Shown here: positions 51,663-59,920 of the stretch, piece after piece
How the letters are laid out: each line of letters opens with the position of its first letter
How positions within the stretch are numbered: the stretch's first letter is position 1
Position numbers and translations under genes: made by a program
Assembly: GCA_030427255.1 (NCBI GenBank)
Contig: JAUHWY010000003.1
Coordinates: 1-64,000 of the forward strand
Direction: 5' to 3'
Source: Bacteroidia bacterium
GTDB lineage: Bacteria > Bacteroidota > Bacteroidia > CAIKAF01
DNA: 64,000 nucleotides
Notes under the pieces: model-generated
The model's input: the letters and a program-made list of their open reading frames with translations, nothing else
Told to the model about the DNA's origin: nothing
The model's database searches: none

Positions 51663-52553
51663 TTAATTAGACTCTTCGTCGGAAGCTTTGCTGTCGTCGC
51701 CTTCGGAATCGGCTTCGGCAGTAACAGTTTCCTTAGTTTCTTTGGCTTCGCTTTTTGCTTCGGCTTTAGGTTCTGCTTTGGCTTCGGACTTAGCTTCAGC
51801 TTTTGCTTCACCTTTGGCTTCCTTAGCATCCTCTTCTTTAGGCGCAGCAGGCTTGTTTTTGTCTTGCTTGCGTTCTTCCAAACCTTCGTTAATGGCTTGG
51901 CTAATCACCTCCAGGATTAAGGCAACGCTATCGGAAGCGTCGTCGTTGGCCGGAATCGGGAAATCGATTTCGTTGGGATTGGAATTGGTATCCACGATTC
52001 CAAAGGTGGGGATATTGAGCCTTTTGGCTTCTGCCACGGCGATGTGCTCACGCTTGATGTCCACAATGAACATGGCAGCGGGAAGGCGGTTCAGATCGGC
52101 AATAGCTCCAAAGTCTTTTTCCAATTTAGCTTTGGTACGTGAAATGACCAAGCGCTCTTTTTTAGACAAGGTTTCGGCAGTGCCGTCCTTGAGCATGCTT
52201 TCGAGCTGGGTCATTTTTTTCACCGTTTTGCGGATGGTCACAAAGTTGGTGAGCATACCACCGGGCCAACGTTCAGTAACGTAAGGCATTTGGCAGTTAC
52301 GCGCTTTTTCGGCGATAATCTCTTTGGCCTGCTTTTTGGTACCAACAAACAAAACCTTTTTGCCGGAGCGTGCAATTTGACGAAGGGCTTTTGAGGCGTC
52401 TTCGAGTTTAGCAGAGGTTTTGTTTAAGTCAATAATATGGATGCCATTCTTCTCCATGAAGATGTATGGAGCCATTTGAGGGTTCCATTTACGGCGAAGG
52501 TGTCCAAAGTGAACACCGGCATCCAGCAATTGTTGTACAGAAACTTTTGACAT
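51663..52553 (-). CDS. rpsB: 30S ribosomal protein S2 with a long charged C-terminal tail
   Basis: The 296-residue protein has a normal S2 core (VQQLLDAGVHFGHLRRKWNP to about 230, including RWPGGMLTNF and PTFGIVDTNSNP). It is followed by about 65 residues of Glu, Lys and Ala repeats with motifs such as AEAKSEAKAEPKAEAK, ending in Asp/Glu/Ser. S2 binds S1 and the small-subunit platform. The tail is predicted to be disordered; charged S2 tails are seen in some Bacteroidota, but this one is long and repetitive. It is third in the operon after rplM and rpsI. Confidence 0.96.
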   Translation of the reverse strand: MSKVSVQQLLDAGVHFGHLRRKWNPQMAPYIFMEKNGIHIIDLNKTSAKLEDASKALRQIARSGKKVLFVGTKKQAKEIIAEKARNCQMPYVTERWPGGMLTNFVTIRKTVKKMTQLESMLKDGTAETLSKKERLVISRTKAKLEKDFGAIADLNRLPAAMFIVDIKREHIAVAEAKRLNIPTFGIVDTNSNPNEIDFPIPANDDASDSVALILEVISQAINEGLEERKQDKNKPAAPKEEDAKEAKGEAKAEAKSEAKAEPKAEAKSEAKETKETVTAEADSEGDDSKASDEESN

Positions 52554-52574
52554 AAGAATGAGTGCAGCTTGAGA

Positions 52575-52967
52575 TTAACGCTTGGAGAATTGGAAGCGAC
52601 GACGGGCCTTTTTGCGACCGAACTTTTTACGTTCTACCATACGGGGGTCGCGGGTAAGGAGTCCATGCGTACGCAATTGAGGGCGAATTTCTTCGTCTTC
52701 GGACACGAGCACTTTAGAGATGGCCAAACGTACGGCCTCGGCCTGTCCGTTGATACCACCGCCATGCACGTTGATATTTATATCGAATTGAGAAAAATCC
52801 TGCTCAGTAACCTCAAAAGGCTGCGTGATTTTGTATTGCAGAATAGAGGTTGGGAAATAGGCTTTGTAATCGCGCTTATTTACAGTGATTTTGCCTGAGC
52901 CTCCTTTTTTGAGGTAAACACGTGCCACGGAGCATTTCCTGCGGCCGGTCATGTTGATCACTTCCAT
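52575..52967 (-). CDS. rpsI: 30S ribosomal protein S9
   Basis: The 130-residue protein has the S9 pattern: GRRKCSVARVYLKKGGSG near the start, INVHGGGINGQAEAVRLAIS in the centre and the basic C-terminus RKKFGRKKARRRFQFSKR, whose final SKR reaches the ribosomal P site. It is one base downstream of rplM (coordinates 52969 and 52967), the conserved rplM-rpsI pair. ATG 52967 with MEVINMTGRRK is accepted; a shorter start at the second Met is possible. Confidence 0.97.
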   Translation of the reverse strand: MEVINMTGRRKCSVARVYLKKGGSGKITVNKRDYKAYFPTSILQYKITQPFEVTEQDFSQFDININVHGGGINGQAEAVRLAISKVLVSEDEEIRPQLRTHGLLTRDPRMVERKKFGRKKARRRFQFSKR

Positions 52968-52968
52968 A

Positions 52969-53424
52969 TTACTTTATTGCGTTGAGGTCAATCGTTTTGG
53001 GTTGTTGAGCTTCGTGCGGATGCTCCGTGCCGGCATATACCTTAAGGTTGCCCATAAGCGCGCGACCGAGACGGTTCTTTGGCAACATGCCACGCACCGC
53101 ATTTTCCAAAGGAAATTCGGGACGCTTGTCGAGCATGCGTGAAAACTCCAACTCACGCTGCCCACCGGGGTATCCGGTATGCTTGCGGTAAGTCTTTACC
53201 TGAGCTTTTATGCCTGTTAGTCGAACTTTGTCGGCGTTAATTACAATTACATTATCTCCACAGTCGCTGTGGGGAGTGAATCCGGGTTTGTGCTTGCCGC
53301 GCAGCATCATGGCGATGCGTGCTGCCAAACGTCCCAGTACTTGATTTTCGGCGTCTACTATGATCCACTCTTTTTGAGCGGTCGCGGCGTTCACCGAAAT
53401 TGTTTTGTAGCTATTTGTTTCCAC
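52969..53424 (-). CDS. rplM: 50S ribosomal protein L13
   Basis: The 151-residue protein has the L13 hallmarks WIIVDAENQVLGRLAARIA (about 19-37), GDNVIVINADKVRLTG, KHTGYPGG and AVRGMLPKNRLGRALM (about 110-125). It starts with GTG 53424; no ATG is closer to the conserved sequence. TATTTTCG on the minus strand about 37 bases upstream is a probable promoter element, so this gene has a short leader, as expected where ribosomal-protein autoregulation could act. It heads the ribosomal operon. Confidence 0.97.
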   Translation of the reverse strand: METNSYKTISVNAATAQKEWIIVDAENQVLGRLAARIAMMLRGKHKPGFTPHSDCGDNVIVINADKVRLTGIKAQVKTYRKHTGYPGGQRELEFSRMLDKRPEFPLENAVRGMLPKNRLGRALMGNLKVYAGTEHPHEAQQPKTIDLNAIK

Positions 53425-53461
53425 TATACTATCGTTAGCCTATTCTCCGTAAAATGGGCTG

Positions 53462-53469
53462 CGAAAATA
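53462..53469 (-). promoter_or_regulatory. -7-like element of the rplM operon
   Basis: TATTTTCG on the minus strand lies 37 bases before GTG 53424 and matches the variant element ahead of mfd. Confidence 0.5.
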
Positions 53470-53519
53470 AGGACTATTTTTCATCCCACCAATATTTCAA
53501 CAAAGCAATATTGAAAAAC

Positions 53520-54839
53520 TTAAGGTTCATATCCTAAATAAACCAAGCAAGCTCCCCCATCTACAGGTTTATCCAGCCATGATTTTCGTATGCCCGGAAT
53601 CCAAACTACCTCTCCTCCAAGCCGCCATACCGCTTGGTTCCTTTTTCGTTCTCCTCTTAATCCCGCCTCGTTCAACACGTCGCTTACTTTTTTTCGTCCG
53701 TTTCGAATGGCAATTTTATCGCCGCTCCTCCAAAGCCCATATTCCAAACCGTTATTTTCCCAGCCGGGAGGAAGCGAAAACATCCGCAAACTTGGTTCTT
53801 GGCTTCCCTCCGGGTCCAAAATATAGCCCGGAGGAAGTGCTGTATGCACATCTTCCTCGGAGTTAAATCTCCAATCGGACAAAAGCTCTTTGGCTCGTTC
53901 TTGTAAAATTAAGGCATGCTTTTCGGCAATCAATTCAAACTCCGGGCTTAGCAGTCTTTTTCCCGGTGCTGCCCCTATCAATTCCCAAGCCAAACGACCT
54001 TGGGCCTCAGTAAACCCATAAGGCTCCAACAACCAGCTCAGCACGTGTTCGTCTACACCGGCGGCTGCCATTTCTAAAAAAAGCATTCGATAGTCTCCGG
54101 TCTCCGGATCCTGATGCATCAGTCGGTTTCTCCTCTCGTGCAGCCATTGTTTTTGAATGTTCAAGCTGGTTTCCAATTTGGAAAGGCTCCGTTCAAAACT
54201 TTGCGGCCAAGCCGGATTCAATGATTTGAGTATGGGCAATAGCTTATGGCGCACCAGGTTGCGCTTGTACTTAAGTTCGGTATTGCTTTTGTCTTCCCTC
54301 CATGCCAGCTGCTTTTGGCGGGCAAATTGCTCAATCTCCTCTGCGGTAGCAAAGCGCAAAGGACGAATTTTATGGCCATCTCTGGCCGGAATTCCTTTTA
54401 GACCGGAAAGACCTGTGCCGCGGGAAAGGTTCAGCCATAAGGTTTCGAGGGCATCGTCTAAATGATGGCCTGTAGCCAGCCATTGGGCTCCCTTTTCTTT
54501 CCTTAGCTGCTCAAAGGCAGCGTAACGAAGTTGACGGGCTTTAAGCTGCACCCCATGCTTTTGCCCACCTAAATCGGCTTGAACGACCTTAAGTTCCAAA
54601 CCCAAAGTTGCACAGACCTCACCCACCAAAGCCTCGTCCTTTAATGAATCTTCCCCCCTCAAATGGTATTGCACATGCACCGGCCATAAGATATGTCCAT
54701 TTTGATGCAAGAGCTGCAGCAATACCATGGAATCCACCCCACCACTTACGCCCACGACAAAAGCTTGAGGCGACTCAGGGAGAAGCTCCGCCAAATAGGC
54801 CTTAAATCGCTCCTCGAAGCCTTGGTCTTTAGCTTTCAT
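53520..54839 (-). CDS. tilS: tRNA(Ile)-lysidine synthase TilS
   Basis: The 439-residue enzyme converts cytidine 34 of tRNA-Ile(CAU) to lysidine using ATP and lysine. The PP-loop is VSGGVDSMVLLQLLH (about 31-45), followed by ATGHHLDDALETLWLNLSRGTG and the segment KYKRNLVRHKLLPIL. The C-terminal domain ends RLGGEVVWIPGIRKS, the TilS_C anticodon-region module. Length is standard. It overlaps pabB by 11 bases, so the two are co-translated. Confidence 0.95.
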   Translation of the reverse strand: MKAKDQGFEERFKAYLAELLPESPQAFVVGVSGGVDSMVLLQLLHQNGHILWPVHVQYHLRGEDSLKDEALVGEVCATLGLELKVVQADLGGQKHGVQLKARQLRYAAFEQLRKEKGAQWLATGHHLDDALETLWLNLSRGTGLSGLKGIPARDGHKIRPLRFATAEEIEQFARQKQLAWREDKSNTELKYKRNLVRHKLLPILKSLNPAWPQSFERSLSKLETSLNIQKQWLHERRNRLMHQDPETGDYRMLFLEMAAAGVDEHVLSWLLEPYGFTEAQGRLAWELIGAAPGKRLLSPEFELIAEKHALILQERAKELLSDWRFNSEEDVHTALPPGYILDPEGSQEPSLRMFSLPPGWENNGLEYGLWRSGDKIAIRNGRKKVSDVLNEAGLRGERKRNQAVWRLGGEVVWIPGIRKSWLDKPVDGGACLVYLGYEP

Positions 54840-56136
54840 CGTTGGTCCATTTAAGCCACTCCCGCAAACGAGCTGTTTTCCAACCTAATTCTTCCCATTC
54901 TTGTTCCGGATCGCACTTTCGGGTCAAGGCGCTGCCTACCCATAGGCGGGCTCCTTCATCCGGATTTACCAATAGACTTCGAATCAACACATTAAAATCA
55001 CCGCCCAAACCGGGAATCCAGTACCCTGCAGAGCCCGAAAAAGCACCTCTAGGCTCTTCTTCGGCCTCCGCAATGCATTGCATGGCGCGCAATTTAGGCG
55101 CTCCGGTCATGCTGCCCATAGGAAACATAGCCGCTAAAACTTCGTGCCAAGCCAGCCGGGGTTTGGGCTTAGCCACAAGCGTAGAAATCATCTGATGCAC
55201 CCCGGGAAAAGGTACGGTTTGACACAAGTGTTTTAGCTTGACTGTACCTTTTTGTGCAATTTGGCTCAAATCGTGGCGAACCAAGTCTACAATCATAATG
55301 TTTTCGCTGCGTTCTTTAGCGTTTTCTTGCAAGCGAAAGGCCGCCGCCCGGTCCTCTTGTGGGTCTTCAGCCCTAGGAGCCGTTCCTTTCATAGGTTGAC
55401 TGAACCATTGCCCATCGCGAAAGCAGGCAAAACGTTCAGGACTTACCGACACCACTGTTTCTTGTGGCGTTCGCAAAAATGCCGAAAAGGGCATCGGTTG
55501 CCGAGCGGTCCAATCCAGCCAAAAAGCCGGCCAATTGGTGTCCAAGGGTAAGTTTAACTGCAGCTTATTGCAAAAATTCACCTCATAAATTTCCCCTAAA
55601 TCCATTAACCGCAGCAAAGAAGCTGCCTTCTTTAAGTACTCGGGTTTATTGAATTTCCATTGGGCTCGGATTGGCGAATGAGGTTTAAAGCCTACCGATA
55701 CCTCGTCCGCGCCACCGGACCGTATCCAAGTTTCCAACCAAGGCAATGTAGGCCCGGCATGGTGCAATTGCCCGTGCAATGCATATAGGACATGCGCCGG
55801 TCTAAAAAAATACCCGGCTTTACCGTTTGGTGAGGGCAATTTGTGCTGCCAGTGAGCAAAACCTGCCTCGTAACAAAAGTGACCTACCCAAAACTGATCG
55901 CTTGGCATGGGAGCAAAACCCGCCATACCTTGAGCCAAAGAGGGACTTCGCACCTCTATAGGCTCCCAGGCCAAAAGCCAATCTACCAAAGGAGGCATAA
56001 AGGGACTTTCTGCTCGAGGGTCACTAAAGCCTTGGCTACTAAAGGCGGCCAAGATCGGTTCCTTGGACAAACGGGCAAACAATTGCCGAAACCAAGTGGC
56101 ATTCTTTTCGGCAGGAATGGGATAGACTTGAGTCAT
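54829..56136 (-). CDS. pabB: Aminodeoxychorismate synthase component I / anthranilate synthase component I family
   Basis: The 435-residue chorismate-binding enzyme has GEIYEVNFCNKLQL (about 176-189), SPERFACF, MKGTAPR (Lys of the substrate site), NIMIVDLVRHDLSQIAQKGT and the C-terminal TGAPKLRAMQCIAEAEEEPRG (about 340-360). In Bacteroidota this gene sits in front of tilS, as here, and is usually annotated PabB or anthranilate synthase component I; no glutamine amidotransferase subunit is adjacent. Folate precursor synthesis is the likely role. It starts in an ATGA overlap with DUF2461. Confidence 0.87.
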   Translation of the reverse strand: MTQVYPIPAEKNATWFRQLFARLSKEPILAAFSSQGFSDPRAESPFMPPLVDWLLAWEPIEVRSPSLAQGMAGFAPMPSDQFWVGHFCYEAGFAHWQHKLPSPNGKAGYFFRPAHVLYALHGQLHHAGPTLPWLETWIRSGGADEVSVGFKPHSPIRAQWKFNKPEYLKKAASLLRLMDLGEIYEVNFCNKLQLNLPLDTNWPAFWLDWTARQPMPFSAFLRTPQETVVSVSPERFACFRDGQWFSQPMKGTAPRAEDPQEDRAAAFRLQENAKERSENIMIVDLVRHDLSQIAQKGTVKLKHLCQTVPFPGVHQMISTLVAKPKPRLAWHEVLAAMFPMGSMTGAPKLRAMQCIAEAEEEPRGAFSGSAGYWIPGLGGDFNVLIRSLLVNPDEGARLWVGSALTRKCDPEQEWEELGWKTARLREWLKWTNDES

Positions 56137-56813
56137 GGTTGAGTCAAAGCCTGTTCAAAATAGTGGGCCACCGGCAAGGCGTCGTCGTAATGGGCCAAGC
56201 TCCATTCCAACAAATCGTCCTTGAGCAAGGGCATAGCATCCTCGTATTTTGCCATGTAGTAAAACTGCTTGTTGTACATCAAGGGCTGTAACTCTGCTGC
56301 TGCCTTATGTTGAGACTCGCTCAACCGCTTGTTTTTATCGCCTTGTATTCCTCCATACCGTTTACGAAACGCTTCGTCGGATATGGCTTTTTCGAACTTG
56401 GCAGGATCGGCAGCCATGTAATCTCGAATGCGTTTTAATTCGGTTTTATCCGGAGCGTAGGCCCCTCCGGCGAACATAATGGCTTCCGGCGAAAATTGGA
56501 AATAGAGCCCCAGGCGTCCGGCCGCATCTTTTTTGCCATTGACGGAAATAGCGGCTGCCATGTGCAATTTATAAGGCTCCTTGTTTTTGCTGAACCGAAT
56601 ATCTCTGTTGATACGAAACAAGCAAGAAGCAGCCGGTTGAACCAACCGAGCATCGCGCTTTCCCAATTCATCTATTAAGGCTTGGGTAAAGGCCAAGAAA
56701 GGCTTGCGAACTTGATCTTGGTATATATGCCGGTTCGCATCAAACCATGCCTTATGGTTGTTCGGAGCAAGCTCCATAAAAAAGTCCAAAAATGCTTCCG
56801 AAAACCAAGCCAT
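56133..56813 (-). CDS. DUF2461 family protein
   Basis: The 226-residue protein matches DUF2461 (TIGR02453): FMELAPNNHKAWFDANRHIY (about 12-31), the conserved RINRDIRFSKNKEPYKLHMA (about 67-86) and GLYFQFSPEAIMFAGGAYAP (about 101-120). Cytoplasmic; no enzyme function is established. It is the middle of mscS-DUF2461-pabB-tilS, starting 9 bases after the mscS stop and ending in an ATGA overlap with pabB. The order is probably compact packing rather than a pathway. Confidence 0.93.
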   Translation of the reverse strand: MAWFSEAFLDFFMELAPNNHKAWFDANRHIYQDQVRKPFLAFTQALIDELGKRDARLVQPAASCLFRINRDIRFSKNKEPYKLHMAAAISVNGKKDAAGRLGLYFQFSPEAIMFAGGAYAPDKTELKRIRDYMAADPAKFEKAISDEAFRKRYGGIQGDKNKRLSESQHKAAAELQPLMYNKQFYYMAKYEDAMPLLKDDLLEWSLAHYDDALPVAHYFEQALTQP

Positions 56814-56822
56814 GGTATTGAA

Positions 56823-58436
56823 TTATTGGGGTGAAACTCTTTGCTTGTAGGAAGCCAACCAAGCCTCCATTTTTTCCTTTCCTTGGTCCGGGGCAAAAGG
56901 CGCCGTGGGGGTTAAGGAAGTTTGTCCGGGCACTTCTTCGATATGCAGGGTTTGGGTTGGGAATGCAAAACGGATGCCCAAATATTCTGCCAACCGCATA
57001 ATTTCCAAAATCATTTGTTGCCGAATTTTCAGCTCTTCGGACCAAGTAGGCACATCAAAAAATACATAAAACAACACATCAATGCTGTGTGCACCCATAT
57101 TGTTCACGTGGATTTCATAGGTATCCTTCCACGTTTGCGGATGGTTCAAAACAATGTCCTTTAATCCCTCCACAAACACCTCCAACACATGAGGAGCCGT
57201 ATCGTAGGTGACCGCAATATGTGTATTGAACCTGCGGTAGTTGCGCATGCCCATATTGTTCACAATCATATCGGCTACCTTGCCGTTGGGTACATAGGTA
57301 ACCGAATTGGCGAAGGTGCGCACACGGGTACTTCTAAAACCAACCTCTTCTACCGTACCATCGAGGCCATCGGCTTGAATCCAATCGCCTACCTGAAAAG
57401 GCTTATCTATGAAAATCATGAGGCTGCCGAACATATTTTTTATGGTATCTTGAGCAGCCAAAGCAAAGGCCAAACCACCGATAGATACGCCGGCAACCAG
57501 CGCCGTAACGTTAAAATCTAAGCTGGAAAGCACCCAAACAATGCCAATAATAACCACCACTACCTTGGCCATTTTACGCACCAAGGGCACCAATTGATCG
57601 TCGAGGGTAGTCTCTGTTTTCTCGGCCCTGCGCTCCATAAAAATGGATACCACATCTACAATGCGGTACAAAGTCAAGGTTAAGAAAATGGGTTCAGCTA
57701 CATGAAAGCCGGTAAATAGAATTTGAGAAACCGTGACCTGCAATTGCAATACCGGAATAAAAAACTCCAATACTTGCAGCAACAAAAAATAGCTAAAGGG
57801 AATAGCGGCTTTATGCACAGCCACGCGCACTGGTCTTGGCACTACCGGACTCTTGATAAGTATCCGCACCAAACGCTCCAGCACAAAGGTGAACAGCTTA
57901 TGCAGCAAAAAGGCCAAAAGCAAGAGCACCGCAATACCAATCCACTGCCAGGCTTTTAAGCCCAAAAAAGAACCGGTTTGATCGCCGGGCATCCAGTTCA
58001 TTAAGGCATCTGTACCAAAAGGAAACACCGCACTATGGATGGAAGGGATGGCCTGCTGGGCAGACTTGCTGTACACCCATTGGCTCCCTTCTTTCACCAA
58101 AAAAACCTCAGGATAGGTTTTATGCAGCACATATTTGTGCTTTCCGCTAAGACTGTCAACGTAATCTGCGGCATTGGGAATCTCTTCCATATTTAGGAAA
58201 AGACCCCTGGAATCAAAAATCTGTTTGAGTTGAATGGCTAAACGTTCGGCCTCTTTTGGCGATTTGCCGGGAAACAGGTCATGCACCCTGCTTGGTTGGT
58301 AATGGTCTTCGCTCAGCGCATAAAAGTGCAGATACACGGCATGCTGAGGATTCGCCTGATTTAAGGGATACTCCTGCGCCTTTAAACCAACCGAACAAAG
58401 CAATACCAACAAGAAAATACCACACAAGCTTCTCAT
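56823..58436 (-). CDS. MscS family mechanosensitive channel with signal peptide and N-terminal extracytoplasmic domain
   Basis: From ATG 58436 the protein has 537 residues: a signal peptide (MRSLCGIFLLVLLCSVGLKAQ), a periplasmic region of about 170 residues, several membrane helices (QWIGIAVLLLLAFLLHKLF and others) and the MscS pore and beta domains. The pore-lining region is VAGVSIGGLAFALAAQDTIK (about 310-329), followed by GSLMIFIDKPFQVGDWI and RSTRVRTFANSVTYVPNG. It vents solutes on osmotic downshift. The track start (58562) lies within a hairpin repeat. TATATTTG four bases before ATG 58436 confirms the shorter start. Confidence 0.93.
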   Translation of the reverse strand: MRSLCGIFLLVLLCSVGLKAQEYPLNQANPQHAVYLHFYALSEDHYQPSRVHDLFPGKSPKEAERLAIQLKQIFDSRGLFLNMEEIPNAADYVDSLSGKHKYVLHKTYPEVFLVKEGSQWVYSKSAQQAIPSIHSAVFPFGTDALMNWMPGDQTGSFLGLKAWQWIGIAVLLLLAFLLHKLFTFVLERLVRILIKSPVVPRPVRVAVHKAAIPFSYFLLLQVLEFFIPVLQLQVTVSQILFTGFHVAEPIFLTLTLYRIVDVVSIFMERRAEKTETTLDDQLVPLVRKMAKVVVVIIGIVWVLSSLDFNVTALVAGVSIGGLAFALAAQDTIKNMFGSLMIFIDKPFQVGDWIQADGLDGTVEEVGFRSTRVRTFANSVTYVPNGKVADMIVNNMGMRNYRRFNTHIAVTYDTAPHVLEVFVEGLKDIVLNHPQTWKDTYEIHVNNMGAHSIDVLFYVFFDVPTWSEELKIRQQMILEIMRLAEYLGIRFAFPTQTLHIEEVPGQTSLTPTAPFAPDQGKEKMEAWLASYKQRVSPQ

Positions 58437-58440
58437 AGCA

Positions 58441-58448
58441 CAAATATA
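58441..58448 (-). promoter_or_regulatory. -7 promoter element of the mscS operon (leaderless type)
   Basis: TATATTTG on the minus strand lies 4 bases before ATG 58436 and drives mscS-DUF2461-pabB-tilS away from the hairpin array. Confidence 0.75.
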
Positions 58449-58483
58449 CTCAGCCACCCCTCCCAACCCAAATGCCCTTTCAT

Positions 58484-59075
58484 TGAGAGACGAGAGGCAT
58501 CCCGTCTTTACTTCATCATTCAGAGACGGGAAATGTCCCGTCTTTACCTCATCATTCATCATTCATCATTGAGAGACGGGAGGCATCCCGTCTTTACATA
58601 ATCATTCATCATTGAGAGACGGGAGGCATCCCGTCTTTACATAATCATTCACCATTCATCATTTAACCTTTCCTTTTTGATTCGGTATTCTTCCGCCCCT
58701 GATGGAAGCAGGTAGCTGACGCGGCTCCGGCCCCGGTATGCGGCCAGGCGAGGAGGCTGAGGAACGAAGACCCCGGAGCGGCCGCAGACCGTGGGCCGGA
58801 GACGTGGCACTACCGCAGACAGCAGGATAAGGCGGCCAAAAAAATGAGACGCAAGATGTTGCGTCTTTACCATATCATTGATCCTTTATCATTCATCACC
58901 CATCATTCATCATTCATCATTGAGAGACGGGAGATATCCCGTCTTTACATCATCCTTGAGAGGCGGGAGGCATCCCGTCTTTACCTCATCCTTGAGAGAC
59001 GGGAGGCATCCCGTCTTTACATAATCATTCATCATTCATCATTGAGAGACGGGAGATATCCCGTCTTTACATCAT
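58484..59075. repeat. Array of nine short hairpin repeats with co-varying stems
   Basis: Nine units of about 36-50 bases occur in the same orientation, each GAGAGACGGGAGGCATCCCGTCTTTAC or a variant, separated by AT-rich (ATCATTC)n linkers. Their 18-base palindromes start at 58489, 58525, 58575, 58618, 58848, 58926, 58962, 58998 and 59048. The unit at 58848 has GACGCAAGATGTTGCGTC, where both arms changed together. Loops vary as AGGCAT, AAATGT and AGATAT. A GC-rich element (58680-58840) interrupts the array between units 4 and 5. The N-terminal part of the track ORF 58844-59917 is translated repeat, not gene. Confidence 0.85.
58680..58840. repeat. GC-rich foldback element, copy 8, inside the hairpin array
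   Basis: Contains GCGGCTCCGG / CCCCGGAGCGGCCGC pairing and ends GGATAAGGCGGCCAAAAAAA, which matches the tail of copy 1 (GGATAAGGCGCCCAAAAAAA at about 6790). Confidence 0.55.
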
Positions 59076-59122
59076 TCACCATTCCTCATTCCCCTCCTCC
59101 CTCCCGCCTCCTTAATTTTCCT

Positions 59123-59130
59123 TACATTTG
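59123..59130 (+). promoter_or_regulatory. -7 promoter element of the alpha/beta hydrolase
   Basis: TACATTTG lies 25 bases before ATG 59156, immediately after the hairpin array. Confidence 0.65.
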
Positions 59131-59155
59131 GAATCCGAATACCACCCGTATAGGC

Positions 59156-59917
59156 ATGGATATGGAAATTAAAAAAGAGGGAAAATTTGAGTTTGTAGAA
59201 GTTGGTCAAGGCCCCGTCATGATTATCCTTCACGGCCTTTTTGGTGCACTCAGCAATTTCCGTGAAGTCGTCGGCCATTTTAGCCAAAACTACACCACCG
59301 TAATTCCCCTAATGCCCATCTACCAGCTCCCGTTGCTGGACACCAACGTTAAACGCCTCACGCGTCATATCGAAGATTTTATCAAGCACAAGGGCTACGA
59401 AAAAGTTACTTTGCTTGGCAACAGCCTCGGTGGACATGTAGGCCTCATTTACACGGCCCAGCAGCCTGAAATGGTGGAACACCTTATCCTCACCGGTTCC
59501 TCCGGGCTTTACGAAAACGCTTTTGGCGGCTCCTATCCCCGAAAATCCGACTACGATTTCATCAAAAGCAGGGTAGAATACACCTTTTACGATCCCAATA
59601 CGGCCACCAAGGCTTTGGTCGACGAAGTGTTTGAGATTGTGAACAATAAGGCCAAAGCCATTCGCATCATTTCCTTGGCCAAGAGCGCCATTCGCCACAA
59701 TATGGCTTCGGAATTGCCCAACATGAACGTGCCGGTGTGCCTCATTTGGGGGAAAAACGACACCATTACTCCGCCCGAAGTGGCCGAAGAATTTCATAAA
59801 CTTTTGCCGGACAGCAACCTGTTTTGGATTGACCAATGCGGCCATGCCCCTATGATGGAGCGCCCGCACGATTTCAACAACACCCTTCAATCTTGGCTTG
59901 AAAGCCGAAAAGGCTAA
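59156..59917 (+). CDS. Alpha/beta-fold hydrolase
   Basis: From ATG 59156 the protein has 253 residues; the track ORF starts 104 codons earlier inside the hairpin array, and TACATTTG sits between that start and the true one. The fold is clear: oxyanion motif LHGLFGALSNF, nucleophile elbow LLGNSLGGHVGL (Ser near 94), an acid in IWGKNDTITPP and the catalytic His in QCGHAPMMERP (about 236). There is no signal peptide. The substrate is unknown. It lies three bases before engB, so the two are co-transcribed. Confidence 0.9.
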   Translation: MDMEIKKEGKFEFVEVGQGPVMIILHGLFGALSNFREVVGHFSQNYTTVIPLMPIYQLPLLDTNVKRLTRHIEDFIKHKGYEKVTLLGNSLGGHVGLIYTAQQPEMVEHLILTGSSGLYENAFGGSYPRKSDYDFIKSRVEYTFYDPNTATKALVDEVFEIVNNKAKAIRIISLAKSAIRHNMASELPNMNVPVCLIWGKNDTITPPEVAEEFHKLLPDSNLFWIDQCGHAPMMERPHDFNNTLQSWLESRKG

Positions 59918-59920
59918 ATC

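Noticed and set aside
58484-59075. CRISPR array at the nine-unit repeat
   Set aside because: Repeats are self-complementary and separated by repetitive AT-rich linkers rather than unique spacers, and no cas genes are near.
58844-59155. N-terminal 104 codons of the track ORF 58844-59917
   Set aside because: The sequence (for example ERREASRLY repeated) is translated hairpin array, and a promoter lies between it and the true hydrolase start.
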